Positions 8,922 through 17,824 of a stretch of DNA of 64,000 nucleotides are shown here, one piece after another (positions within the stretch are counted from its first letter, which is position 1; each line of letters starts with the position of its first letter). The DNA is from Desulfobulbaceae bacterium (GTDB lineage Bacteria > Desulfobacterota > Desulfobulbia > Desulfobulbales > Desulfocapsaceae). The notes under the pieces were generated by a model that made no database searches, was not told where the DNA came from, and was given only the letters and a program-made list of their open reading frames with translations. The stretch lies in contig JAFLKM010000025.1 of assembly GCA_019163335.1 (NCBI GenBank), positions 49,715-113,714 of the forward strand, read 5' to 3'. Made by a program: the position numbers and the translations under genes.

Positions 8922-9497
8922 TCATGCATCTTTCAAAATTTCTTTGCCAAAAGCTGTGGCCTGTTCGAGAATTTCGTTACGTTTTTTGACCGCCCCGCGT
9001 TGATCAACTCCCCTTACCAACAGGGAGTCGCCAAACTCCAGGTCAATAGCATCAAGGAAGGTCCGTGCGGTCAGCAAGGCTCCGTCAAAGACCTTTTTTC
9101 CTTCCGTGGCAGCAGTTGCGAGGAGGTATCCTTTTCGCTGTTCATCCATTCTGAATCGGATATTGGCCAGATATTTCCGTGCCCAGCGTGCCTGAAAGCG
9201 ATCAATAAAGATCTTGCTCTGGGCAGAAAGTCCGTAGAAATAGATGGGGCTGACAAGAATGAGCTGATCGCAGGCATCGACCTTTTCGTACAGGGGCGTC
9301 ATGTCGTCATCAATGACGCAGGTCGAGGTCTTATTGCAGCCGCCACAGCCTTGGCACGGAGAAATCTTCAAGTCGTTTAAGCGGATGAATTCGAGGGTGG
9401 CATGGGGATGCTGCAGGATGCCGTCTGCCACGGCCTGGGCTAATGTCTCACTGTTGCCGTTTTTGCGAGGACTGCCCAGGATGATAAGAGTGTGCAT
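8922..9497 (-). CDS. Iron-sulfur flavoprotein / NAD(P)H-dependent FMN reductase family
   Basis: A 191-residue flavodoxin-fold protein. LIILGSPRKNGNSETLA near the N-terminus is the FMN phosphate-binding loop. A compact cysteine motif, CQGCGGCNKTSTC (residues about 49-61), matches the [4Fe-4S] site of archaeal-type iron-sulfur flavoproteins. PIYFYGLSAQSKIFIDRFQ is the second flavin-binding segment. In anaerobes these proteins usually handle reducing equivalents or detoxify oxygen species; no specific substrate can be named. It ends 13 bases after the glucanotransferase stop region and may be co-transcribed with it. Confidence 0.82.
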   Translation of the reverse strand: MHTLIILGSPRKNGNSETLAQAVADGILQHPHATLEFIRLNDLKISPCQGCGGCNKTSTCVIDDDMTPLYEKVDACDQLILVSPIYFYGLSAQSKIFIDRFQARWARKYLANIRFRMDEQRKGYLLATAATEGKKVFDGALLTARTFLDAIDLEFGDSLLVRGVDQRGAVKKRNEILEQATAFGKEILKDA

Positions 9498-9509
9498 AAG
9501 AGATACCGG

Positions 9510-11090
9510 TTAAGAAGTAGGAGTCTCGGGCGGCTGATATTTCGTGGGGCATCGGCCAAAGAGGATGGTTATGTCTTGCAGCCAGGAACTTAAGGAGTCA
9601 GTGAGAAAACGGGGAGCACATCTCCATGCCCAGTTCCCTTCTCTGGTTCCTGGACTGTTCATCCGGCAGTCATTGCCAAATCCCAGAATGTCCTGGAGGG
9701 GAAAGATGGCCAACCGTCCAATGGAGGCCATGGCCAGGTAGATCAGATCCTGATGGATTGACGAATGGTTGTCATCATTCTGGTTGGTCATTTTTTTGAT
9801 GCGCTGTCTCTGCCTGGGGCTCAAATAATCACTGAGAAACCATCCCACCGTGGTGTCATTGTCATGGGTGCCGGTGTAAACCACGCACTCCGAGCTGGTA
9901 TAATTGTGAGGGAGAAAGGGATTGTCCGGATTGTCATCAAAGGCAAACTGAAGCACTTTCATGCCAGGGAATCCAAGAGAATCGCGAAGTTCAGAGACTT
10001 CCGGGGTGATGTCACCCAGATCTTCGGCGATGATGTTTAAGGGTCCGAGAACAGCGAAAATTTTATTGAAAAAAGCATTGCCTGGCCCTTTCACCCATTT
10101 ACCGTTAATGGCTGTTTCTTCATTTTCAGGGATAGACCAGTAAGCCTCAAAGCCACGAAAATGATCGATACGGGCGATGTCAACTATTTCGAAGACGGCA
10201 CGAAATCGTGCCGTCCACCACTCTGTCAGTCTCTTTTGGATATCCGGATCCTTTGACTGCCAGCGGTACAGGGGGTTACCCCATCGTTGGCCGGTCTTGC
10301 TGAAATAATCGGGGGGAACACCGGCGACATGGGTGGGATTGAGACTTCTGGGGTCAAGTTGAAATATTTCCTGGTTGGCCCAGACATCGGCGCTGTCCCA
10401 ACCGACATAGATGGGGATGTCTCCGATGAGCTGGATGTTTTCATTTTTTGCCTTGGTCCGCATGATCTGCCATTGTCGAAAAAACTCATATTGCTCGAAG
10501 GCAAAATATTCCATGCGATCATAGTGTTCGATGCGTAGAGCCGACAGGGTCGCAGGTTCGCGAGTTGCAATCATTACCGGCCACTCACCCCAGCCCTGGT
10601 TATGAAACTGTTCCTTCAGGACCATAAACAGGGTGTAGTCGTTGAGCCATGGGGTATTCTTTTTGAAGTTGATAAATTGGGGCAGTTGTAAAGAGAAATT
10701 TGTGAAGGCCTCCTCCATGATCTTTTTTTTGAAAAGACCAACCTGTGTAAAATCGACGCTGTATTCAGAGAAAACAGGGGCATTGCTCAGGCTGTTCGCC
10801 TCAATAAACCCTTCTTCAAGCAGGAGTTCAGGGGAGATCAGTAGCGGAGAACCGGCAAAGGCAGAGGTGCTCATGTAGGGCGAATTGTCAAAAACAGGAC
10901 TCCCGGGTCCGGTGGGGAGAAACTGCCAGTATCGCTGGCCGGCACAAACCAGGAAATCAAGGAATGCGTGGCTGGAGAATCCCAAATCGCCAATACCGTA
11001 AGGGGAAGGCAGAGAGGTAATGTGGGCCAGGATGCCACTGCCGCGATGGGAAGAGAATGTTGACTTCAAGACAGTGGAAGATCGTTTCAT
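9510..11090 (-). CDS. malQ: 4-alpha-glucanotransferase (amylomaltase, GH77)
   Basis: A 526-residue cytoplasmic enzyme that moves 1,4-alpha-glucan segments between maltodextrins or glycogen chains. The N-terminal SGILAHITSLPSPYGIGDLG region and SPYMSTSAFAGSPLLIS are diagnostic for GH77. The catalytic segments are visible in order: the nucleophile Asp in ARIDHFRGF, the acid/base Glu in AEDLGDITPEV, and the third acid in YTGTHDNDTTVGW. Length fits bacterial MalQ. No other glycogen gene is adjacent, so it is probably a single-gene glycogen-turnover function here. Confidence 0.95.
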   Translation of the reverse strand: MKRSSTVLKSTFSSHRGSGILAHITSLPSPYGIGDLGFSSHAFLDFLVCAGQRYWQFLPTGPGSPVFDNSPYMSTSAFAGSPLLISPELLLEEGFIEANSLSNAPVFSEYSVDFTQVGLFKKKIMEEAFTNFSLQLPQFINFKKNTPWLNDYTLFMVLKEQFHNQGWGEWPVMIATREPATLSALRIEHYDRMEYFAFEQYEFFRQWQIMRTKAKNENIQLIGDIPIYVGWDSADVWANQEIFQLDPRSLNPTHVAGVPPDYFSKTGQRWGNPLYRWQSKDPDIQKRLTEWWTARFRAVFEIVDIARIDHFRGFEAYWSIPENEETAINGKWVKGPGNAFFNKIFAVLGPLNIIAEDLGDITPEVSELRDSLGFPGMKVLQFAFDDNPDNPFLPHNYTSSECVVYTGTHDNDTTVGWFLSDYLSPRQRQRIKKMTNQNDDNHSSIHQDLIYLAMASIGRLAIFPLQDILGFGNDCRMNSPGTREGNWAWRCAPRFLTDSLSSWLQDITILFGRCPTKYQPPETPTS

Positions 11091-11558
11091 AGGCTTTTTT
11101 ATATCCAGAACCCCGGTTTTGTCAGGGCCTTTAAAAAAATGGGAGAGGTTCTCTTGCTAGCTGAATGAATCATTCTTATACTCTTTAAAATTTTTTTCTT
11201 TTGAACCAAGAACGACTCATTTGTAATTGATACTGGTTTTTTCCTCTGTTTATCTAATTAGTTTGTTTTTTGTTGGCAGTGGTTGTAATAATTTAGGTTT
11301 TGATTAGTTTCTAAACTGTGGTAACATTTTGTCACTGGTGATTGTGATGTGATTTTATCATTGTCATAATGTCAAACTTTACGACTAAACAATTTATTTT
11401 AACAATATCAAGCAATCTTGTGCAATTTTAATTTTTCTGCTCAATCTTTGCGTTAAATATAAAAATCAAATCGCAGGAATCAGGTTGTTCCTGAAGATGA
11501 TTTTTATTCGCATTGATTGAGACTTAATTTTTTTGATTGTTCCGGGTTCTTATACGTA
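11091..11558. other. AT-rich divergent intergenic region upstream of malQ and the sigma factor
   Basis: About 470 bases without a supported gene, strongly AT-rich, separating the divergent malQ and rpoD-like genes. It must hold both promoters. No palindromic operator or RNA structure stands out. The unusual length suggests that regulation of the sigma factor is more complex than a single core promoter, but this is inference. Confidence 0.5.
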
Positions 11559-12908
11559 ATGGAGTATGCCCTAGTGCTCTCTGAATTGAAAGAAAATCTC
11601 CTGAAAGCTGGCCAGACTGAAGGCTGTCTCAGTTTTAGCGATTTAAATGAATTGTTGCCCGATGATATTAAAGATCCTAATGCCATTGAAAGCATCTTTA
11701 ATTTTCTGGGAGCCAATAATATCCAGATCGTTAATGTTGAGAAAAATGGCGAAAAACGCACCTTGTCTGGCGAGGTATGGGATCATGACAAGAATGAAAT
11801 TGATGACGATGATGAGCTGATAGATGTAGCGCTCACGACTGCCAGCGATGATGGCCATGAGGCGGAAGAAACAACCACCACATATCTTCGGGAGATGGGA
11901 CAGTTTGATCTGTTGACTCCTGATGAAGAGGCGAAGTACTCAAAATGCATTCGTCAGGGTTTTGATGCGATTATTCAGGCGATACGGGACAATGCCTCGG
12001 ATGTTGTGGAAATGACTTTGCTTTGCACGCGTATTGATCTCTGGGAAAAACGCGATCCAACGTTAAAGCCTAAAAAACAGCAGCTTAATTTTATGCGTTA
12101 CAGCGTGATTGCTGCTGCCAAAAAGTATATAGAAAAACCTGAACTCTATCAGCTGCAAATCAAGATTGAGGGCTATAGTCACTCCATTGAGATTGCCAAA
12201 GATGCGATGATTCGCGCGAATCTGCGTTTGGTTGTCTCCATAGCCAAACGTTATATGCATCAGGGACTAACCCTTGCTGATTTGATTCAGGAGGGAAATC
12301 TTGGTCTGATGCGGGCTGTTTTTCGATTTGACTATACCAAGGGAAACAAGTTCTCAACCTATGCCAGCTGGTGGATCAGGCAGGCAATTACCCGAGCGAT
12401 TCTTGATAAAACCAGGACCATCCGGCTGCCGGTTCATTTCCTGGAGTTGCGCAGCCAGTTTTTCAAGGCCTTTTATGCCTTGTTCAAAGAGCTGGGGCGG
12501 GAGCCGACCCCCGTTGAGATTTCCAAGAGTACCGAATTGCCGATGGATAAGATCCTGGCAATCCTCGAGGCCTCCCGCGAGCCAATCTCCCTTGAGACTC
12601 CGGTTGGTGATGATGATTCAACCCTGGGCGATTTCCTGGAAAATGGGGACTCTCAGTCTCCATTTGATATGGTGCAGACAAGAGAGCTTGCCGGTCGGGT
12701 GACTGAAATTCTGTCCACCCTCAGTGAGCGGGAAGAAAAGATTATCCGGCTTCGTTTTGGCATCGGGGAAAAGGCCGAATACACTCTGGAAGAGATTGGC
12801 AAGCGTTTCAATGTCTCTCGTGAACGGATTCGTCAGATTGAAAAAAAGGCATTGAATCGTTTACGTCATTCCAGCAGACGTGATCAGTTGAAGTTTTTCC
12901 TTGATTAG
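11559..12908 (+). CDS. RpoD-like sigma-70 factor, short form
   Basis: A 449-residue sigma-70 protein. Region 1.1-like sequence fills residues 1-60, followed by an acidic linker (EIDDDDELIDV), region 1.2 (YLREMGQFDLLTPDEEAKYS), and regions 2.1-2.4 (LIQEGNLGLMRAV; STYASWWIRQAITRAI). Region 4 ends with the -35-binding helix (SRERIRQIEKKALNRL). It is shorter than a usual proteobacterial RpoD because the insert between regions 1.2 and 2.1 is small. Region 3 (LPVHFLELRSQFFKAFYALF) departs clearly from the IPVHMIE consensus of housekeeping factors. It is also not beside dnaG. It may be a second, RpoD-related (group 1/2) factor. ATG 11559 is chosen because sigma homology begins there; the ribosome site is weak. 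Confidence 0.82.
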   Translation: MEYALVLSELKENLLKAGQTEGCLSFSDLNELLPDDIKDPNAIESIFNFLGANNIQIVNVEKNGEKRTLSGEVWDHDKNEIDDDDELIDVALTTASDDGHEAEETTTTYLREMGQFDLLTPDEEAKYSKCIRQGFDAIIQAIRDNASDVVEMTLLCTRIDLWEKRDPTLKPKKQQLNFMRYSVIAAAKKYIEKPELYQLQIKIEGYSHSIEIAKDAMIRANLRLVVSIAKRYMHQGLTLADLIQEGNLGLMRAVFRFDYTKGNKFSTYASWWIRQAITRAILDKTRTIRLPVHFLELRSQFFKAFYALFKELGREPTPVEISKSTELPMDKILAILEASREPISLETPVGDDDSTLGDFLENGDSQSPFDMVQTRELAGRVTEILSTLSEREEKIIRLRFGIGEKAEYTLEEIGKRFNVSRERIRQIEKKALNRLRHSSRRDQLKFFLD

Positions 12909-13133
12909 GTGCCGTTAAGAAAAGAGCAAGGCCGTTTTTGCTCTTTTCTCTTACGGCACCTTATGCCGCTCCAAAGAAACAGCCGGTTTTTTCGGGCTGG
13001 TTCTTTGAGTGGCCCTTGGTATCGACTTCTAAAGTACCGGGGTAAGTTGTTTTTTCTTTTAAAGCTCTTCAGGCAAAAAAAGACTATTCTTCCTTGCGGA
13101 TAAAGCCGGACTTTTGTTTCCGGCTTTTTTTTT
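12908..13133 (+). ncRNA. Structured leader or small RNA: three successive hairpins between the sigma gene and mqnE
   Basis: Three hairpins follow one another. The first is a long stem of about 20 bp (12908-12960, loop GGCCGTT, small bulges) that begins at the sigma stop codon. The second is a 13-bp stem with one mismatch (arms 12972-12984 and 12995-13007). The third is a canonical terminator (13103-13133). AGCCGG inside hairpin two (12981-12986) is also present in the terminator's left arm and could pair with the terminator's right arm CCGGCT (13120-13125). Alternative folding, as in an attenuator, is therefore possible. It could equally be a small RNA or the 3' end of the sigma transcript. 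Confidence 0.45.
13103..13133 (+). terminator. Rho-independent terminator 25 bp before mqnE
   Basis: A perfect 8-bp stem AAGCCGGA/TCCGGCTT (13103-13110 and 13119-13126), an 8-base loop, and a run of nine T. It is the strongest terminator in this part of the window. It leaves only about 25 bases before the mqnE start codon, too little for a separate full promoter. Confidence 0.9.
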
Positions 13134-13158
13134 ATTTTCATTTACAGCGTGGCATATT

Positions 13159-14256
13159 ATGAAATCTTTTGTGCAACAGGCAGGACTTGGGGATATTTTG
13201 GAAAAGGTTGAGGCCGGGGAAAGGTTGAACCTGGAAGACGGGCTGACCCTGTATAACACGAAAGAGATTCTTGCCCTTGGTTACATGGCCAATCTGGTCA
13301 GAAACCGGATGAATGGGGATAATGCCTATTTTATTTATAATCAGCATATTAATTATTCCAATATCTGTACCAATCTCTGTAAATTCTGCGCCTTTGGCCG
13401 AGATAAAAGCTCGGAGTTGGCGTATGAGATGGATCTGGCCGAGGTGAAAGAAAAGGTGCGGGCCCGCCTTGATGAACCCATTACCGAGATCCATATGGTC
13501 GGCGGGCTCCATCCCGATCTGCCTTTTGAGTATTATCTGGAACTCTTGCGCGGAATCAAGGAAGTTCGGCCCGATGTTCATATCCAGGCCTTCACCTGTG
13601 TCGAGATTGCCCACTTGGCAGGTTTGGCTGGAAAGTCCGTGGATGAAACCCTGGAGATCCTCAAGGATGCCGGACTGGGTTCCATTCCTGGTGGCGGGGC
13701 CGAGGTCTTTGCACCGCGGATTCGTAAACTGACATGTGAGCGAAAACTGCCCGGCGACCAGTGGCTGGAGGTGGCCAAGACCGCCCATCGGCACGGTCTT
13801 AACACAAACGCCACCATGCTTTATGGTCATATTGAGACCATGGAGGAGCGTGTTGAGCATCTTGCCGCCCTACGTGCCGCCCAGGATGAAACCAATGGAT
13901 TTCTCGCCTTTATTCCGCTCTCCTTTCATCCCCAGAACACTGAAATGAGCAACCTGTCCCGTACCACGGGGATTGATGATCTGAAGAGCATTGCCGTGGC
14001 CCGACTTTTTCTGGATAACTTCCCCCATATCAAGGCCTATTGGGTCATGATCGGCCCTAAACTGGCCCAGGTGGCCCTTTCCTTCGGGGCTGATGACATG
14101 GACGGGACAGTTAAGGAAGAGGTTATTACGCATATGGCCGGCGCCGACACCGATCAGGCCATCGGCAGTAAGACACTGGTACGCTTGATTAAAGAGGCGG
14201 GCCGGGTTCCGGTGGAGCGCGATACGCTCTATAATGTGATTCAGGTGCATGCCTGA
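13159..14256 (+). CDS. mqnE: Aminodeoxyfutalosine synthase MqnE
   Basis: A 365-residue radical SAM enzyme. It joins the SAM-derived adenosyl radical to the MqnA product, giving aminodeoxyfutalosine, in menaquinone synthesis by the futalosine route. The [4Fe-4S] motif is CTNLCKFC (Cys70, Cys74, Cys77). Other family landmarks are HMVGGLHPDLPFEYY, SIPGGGAEVF and TNATMLYGHIET. The ATG at 13159 follows the terminator at 13103-13133 and lacks a strong ribosome site. It overlaps mqnC by one base and heads the mqn operon. Confidence 0.93.
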   Translation: MKSFVQQAGLGDILEKVEAGERLNLEDGLTLYNTKEILALGYMANLVRNRMNGDNAYFIYNQHINYSNICTNLCKFCAFGRDKSSELAYEMDLAEVKEKVRARLDEPITEIHMVGGLHPDLPFEYYLELLRGIKEVRPDVHIQAFTCVEIAHLAGLAGKSVDETLEILKDAGLGSIPGGGAEVFAPRIRKLTCERKLPGDQWLEVAKTAHRHGLNTNATMLYGHIETMEERVEHLAALRAAQDETNGFLAFIPLSFHPQNTEMSNLSRTTGIDDLKSIAVARLFLDNFPHIKAYWVMIGPKLAQVALSFGADDMDGTVKEEVITHMAGADTDQAIGSKTLVRLIKEAGRVPVERDTLYNVIQVHA

Positions 14257-15365
14257 TGGGTGCAGCGAAGGGGATGCCGATGCAGGAGAGCCAGAAAAAG
14301 GAAATGGCAGCTATTACGGAAAAGGTCTTAGTCGGCGGCAGGATCAGTGATGGGGAGTTTCTGACACTCGAGCGGGATGCCGATCTCTACCAGCTGGCAT
14401 TTCTGGCCGATGCCATCCGTCGACGTCTGCATCCACAGGGCCTCGTCACCTATGTGGTTGACCGCAATATCAACTATACCGATATCTGTATCTCTGCCTG
14501 TAAATTCTGTGCTTTTTTTTCGGCCCCCGAAGATTCGTCCGGGTATCTGCTCACCTTTGCACAGCTTGAACAGAAGATCCGTGAGACGCAAGATCTGGGG
14601 GGCACCCAGATTCTTCTGCAGGGTGGCTTACATCCCGACAAGCCCTTGGAATATTACGAAGAGATGCTGCGCTTTATGAAGGGCACCGGCATCCATGTTC
14701 ATGGATTTTCTCCTCCCGAGGTTTGTCATTTTGCTACTCTGTCTGGCCTTACTATTTCCGAGGTACTGCAACGTTTGATTGCCGCAGGTCTTGATTCGAT
14801 GCCCGGCGGAGGAGCCGAGATCCTTTCTGATCGAGTGCGGCAGGCCGTTGCCCCTCGCAAGTGTTCGGCTGATCAGTGGATAGCGGTCATGGAAGAGGCG
14901 CACCATCAGGGACTCCGCACCACCGCTACGATGATGTTTGGCCATATTGAAACCATCGCTGAACGACTCGAGCATCTGCGTCGTCTCCGGGAGTTGCAGG
15001 ATCGCACCGGCGGCTTCACCGCTTTTATTCCCTGGCCGTTTCAGCCTGACAATACAGCCCTTGCCCAGCAGGTCGAGATTGAGAAGAGCACCGGCATGGG
15101 GTATTTGCGAATGTTGGCCCTTTCCCGGATTTACCTTGATAATTTTGACAATGTGCAAGCATCCTGGGTGACGCAGGGGCCAAAGATCGCTCAGCTTTCC
15201 CTCTTTTTTGGGGCTAACGATTTCGGCAGCACCATGCTGGAAGAAAACGTGGTGGCAGCGGCCGGGGTCAGCTTCCGGTTATCTGAGCAGGAGATCAGGC
15301 GTCTGGTCAAGGATGCTGGTTTCGAGCCCCGGCAGCGGCTCATGGATTACACGCTTATTGGCTAG
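14256..15365 (+). CDS. mqnC: Cyclic dehypoxanthine futalosine synthase MqnC
   Basis: A 369-residue radical SAM enzyme that cyclises dehypoxanthine futalosine, the third chemical stage of the futalosine pathway. The cluster motif CISACKFC is at Cys78, Cys82 and Cys85. QILLQGGLHPDKPLEYYEE, SMPGGGAEILSDRVR and TATMMFGHIET are shared with its paralogue MqnE upstream. The SAM-proximal FSAPEDSSGY region favours MqnC over MqnE. The start at 14256 overlaps the mqnE stop (TGATG); ATG 14274 is an alternative. It is co-translated with mqnE. Confidence 0.92.
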   Translation: MGAAKGMPMQESQKKEMAAITEKVLVGGRISDGEFLTLERDADLYQLAFLADAIRRRLHPQGLVTYVVDRNINYTDICISACKFCAFFSAPEDSSGYLLTFAQLEQKIRETQDLGGTQILLQGGLHPDKPLEYYEEMLRFMKGTGIHVHGFSPPEVCHFATLSGLTISEVLQRLIAAGLDSMPGGGAEILSDRVRQAVAPRKCSADQWIAVMEEAHHQGLRTTATMMFGHIETIAERLEHLRRLRELQDRTGGFTAFIPWPFQPDNTALAQQVEIEKSTGMGYLRMLALSRIYLDNFDNVQASWVTQGPKIAQLSLFFGANDFGSTMLEENVVAAAGVSFRLSEQEIRRLVKDAGFEPRQRLMDYTLIG

Positions 15366-15396
15366 GGCTCTCTTCTTGCCGCTGCTTCATTCGTTA

Positions 15397-16683
15397 TTGT
15401 ATCGTGCCCCGAAAATTGCTCTCAATAAAATTCCTGTGTCCCCGGTCTCTCTCTTTCTAGCTCCCTGGGTAGTGCCGATCAGTTCCCCGGTGATAGCAGA
15501 TGGCGCAGTTGCCATCTGTGATGGTCGGATTATTTCTGTAGGTGGGGCAGCTTCTCTTCAGGCTCAGTTCGCGCAGTCCCGGGTGGAGAACTGCCAGGGA
15601 GTGCTGCTGCCTGGTCTGGTCAATGCCCATATCCATCTTGAGCTTTCTGCGTATCGTCATATTCCCCAGCCCACCCCTGATCAAAGCTTCTGCGACTGGA
15701 TTCGCTCTTTGCTTCAGCTCAGACAGACAGGGGAAATCAGTGTCGATGATACATCCGAAGCAGCTCACCAGATGCTCGAGCAGCAGTGCAATAGTGGTAT
15801 TATTCTCCTGCTTGATATCGGCAATACTATCCCTGTTTCACCGGCCACCATGCAGTCGCCTGGGGAAATCACCTTTCTCCTTGAGCTGCTTGGGCCTGAT
15901 GCCAAGTCCGAAGAACAGGTACTGGCCCGTATAAACTCCCTGCCTGACTCGGTATCAGCTACGGCCCATGCCCCGTATTCGACCACTGCCGGGATCATGA
16001 CTGCTTTGAAGAAAAGGGCGGAGCGTCTGGCCCATATTTTTTCTCTGCATGTTGCTGAATCAGCCGATGAAGTTGAACTGCTGCGTACCGGACAGGGCTG
16101 TTTTCGTGAGTTTCTGGAAGAGCGGGGGGCTTGGGATGGTCGTTTCCCTCGGCCTGGAAAGCTTACTCAGGGGGCTGTCGACTACCTGGCGGACTTAGGT
16201 TTGCTCGATGCCAACCTGCTCTGCGTCCATTGTGTCCAGGTGAGTAAGCCGGAGGTGAAGCTGCTGGCACGGAATGGTTGTAAGATTTGCCTTTGCCCCG
16301 GAAGCAACAGGTTCCTGGGTGTCGGGGTTGCACCTCTGGAGATGATGCTGAACCATGGCCTGCTTCCTGCCATTGGCACCGATTCCATGGCCTCCAATGA
16401 AGCGCTTGACTTGTGGCGGGAGATGCAGCTTTTGCGCGAAGATCATCCAGGGGTCTCTCCCGCGCAGATTCTGGCCATGGCAACGCTCGGCGGCGCTCAG
16501 GCCCTGGGGCGCCAGCAGGACTTTGGCACCCTGGCCCCTAGCCGAAAGGCCAGTTTGTTGAATGTTAATAGTCCGGCCCTGGAAAGGGCAAAGGATGCGG
16601 AACAGCTTGTTGACATCCTGACAGGCGGTGGACAGCCTGAAAAACTGTGCTGGATAAGTGAAGATGGCTACAGCAAAGTCTGA
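15397..16683 (+). CDS. Amidohydrolase, probable aminodeoxyfutalosine deaminase
   Basis: A cyclic amidohydrolase of about 428 residues. The metal site HxH is in VNAHIHLELSAY; later histidines lie in HAPYSTT and HVAESADEVEL; CVHCVQ and the acidic ligand in AIGTDSMASNE complete the site. Its place between mqnC and mqnA makes deamination of aminodeoxyfutalosine its likely job; the window shows no MqnB, so a separate nucleosidase is expected elsewhere. No ATG fits the family start: TTG 15397 (YRAPKIALNK) is my choice, while the frame is open back to an ATG at 15208 inside mqnC. The end overlaps the reading frame of the next gene only if that gene starts at 16658. Confidence 0.78.
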   Translation: MYRAPKIALNKIPVSPVSLFLAPWVVPISSPVIADGAVAICDGRIISVGGAASLQAQFAQSRVENCQGVLLPGLVNAHIHLELSAYRHIPQPTPDQSFCDWIRSLLQLRQTGEISVDDTSEAAHQMLEQQCNSGIILLLDIGNTIPVSPATMQSPGEITFLLELLGPDAKSEEQVLARINSLPDSVSATAHAPYSTTAGIMTALKKRAERLAHIFSLHVAESADEVELLRTGQGCFREFLEERGAWDGRFPRPGKLTQGAVDYLADLGLLDANLLCVHCVQVSKPEVKLLARNGCKICLCPGSNRFLGVGVAPLEMMLNHGLLPAIGTDSMASNEALDLWREMQLLREDHPGVSPAQILAMATLGGAQALGRQQDFGTLAPSRKASLLNVNSPALERAKDAEQLVDILTGGGQPEKLCWISEDGYSKV

Positions 16684-16735
16684 ATCATCCCCCTGCAATG
16701 GACTTGAGTCTTCTTCCCAGTCAGGGAAGAAGCGC

Positions 16736-17824
16736 ATGGTTAATACTTCCACCCTGCCATTCTTCCGATTTCTCGCTGCCTGTATAGTGGTCTTTTTTCA
16801 CTTTGCTCAGAAGATTGAATGGTATCCAAAAGTTCCAGATGTCTTCAAGGCTGGCTCGCTGATGGTGACTTTTTTCTTTGTCCTGTCAGGATTTCTGCTG
16901 TATCTCGGGTATTCTCAGAAATCATTTTCTTTGCGCCAATATATTTTGAAGCGGACAGTCAAGATATTGCCGTTGTATTATCTGGCGTTTGTGATTTCGG
17001 TCGGAGTGCTGACTGTGTACAGTACATTGCCAGCCTCCGAGTTCTTTAGGAATCTTTTCTGCCTTCAATCATGGCAGCCCTTTCCCCTCACGGTGAATTT
17101 TACCAGCTGGTTTGTTTCGGTATTGATGTTTTGTTACGCTGTCTTTCCGTTGATCCTGTTGTTTTTGAAAAAAAACAGGCCGAAAGGCTGGGTCGTGCTG
17201 CTTGCCAGTATGCTGCTTTGGGCTGTGACCCAGTGGTTTAATGTCAAGATCTTGAACTCTGGCGTTTATATCGGCAATTTTCACTGGACTGACACCTTGC
17301 TTTACTATTTTCCCCTTTTTCATTTTTGCACTTTTTTCATGGGGATATGTGGTGCCTATTGTTTTGTGGCATGGGATTGGCAGACCCGGAGCGGGGGAAC
17401 TTTTTCAGTGTTGATCACATGTGTTTTGTTGTTAACTGTGGCGATGATGGTTCAATTTCAACCTGAGATTGACAATCTGGCTGGATACAGCCTTCCTTTT
17501 TCCGTAAGTTTTTATGCGCCATTGATGCTCTTGCTCTTGTGGCACCTGACGCTCTCGCAAAACCCTCTTTTGAAGATATTGGCTTGGCCGAAATTCAAGA
17601 TTTTGGGTGAGATAAGTTATGCCCTATTTATCCTGCAGGCACCCCTGGATAAGCTCGACACCTATGTGCTTTCTCCCCATTATGTGATGGGGCCGGTGAC
17701 GCATTTTATTCTCTTTTTTACTGTCCTGCTTTTTGTTTCATATCTGGCAGCACGGTTCGAGAAGGCAGTGGCGAAAAGAGTCGCCGGGCGATTAACGATG
17801 ACAAATGGATTTGGAAGGATATGA
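16736..17824 (+). CDS. Acyltransferase 3 family membrane protein
   Basis: An integral membrane O-acyltransferase of about 362 residues and roughly ten hydrophobic helices. The N-terminal LPFFRFLAACIVVFFHFAQK contains the family's conserved R..A...V...H pattern, and FFVLSGFLL follows. These enzymes move acetyl or succinyl groups onto sugars, peptidoglycan or polyketides. Nothing in menaquinone synthesis calls for one, so it may be a passenger in the operon. It overlaps mqnA by four bases (ATGA). ATG 16736 is preferred (AGGGAAGAAG upstream); an in-frame ATG at 16658 would overlap the deaminase. Confidence 0.82.
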   Translation: MVNTSTLPFFRFLAACIVVFFHFAQKIEWYPKVPDVFKAGSLMVTFFFVLSGFLLYLGYSQKSFSLRQYILKRTVKILPLYYLAFVISVGVLTVYSTLPASEFFRNLFCLQSWQPFPLTVNFTSWFVSVLMFCYAVFPLILLFLKKNRPKGWVVLLASMLLWAVTQWFNVKILNSGVYIGNFHWTDTLLYYFPLFHFCTFFMGICGAYCFVAWDWQTRSGGTFSVLITCVLLLTVAMMVQFQPEIDNLAGYSLPFSVSFYAPLMLLLLWHLTLSQNPLLKILAWPKFKILGEISYALFILQAPLDKLDTYVLSPHYVMGPVTHFILFFTVLLFVSYLAARFEKAVAKRVAGRLTMTNGFGRI

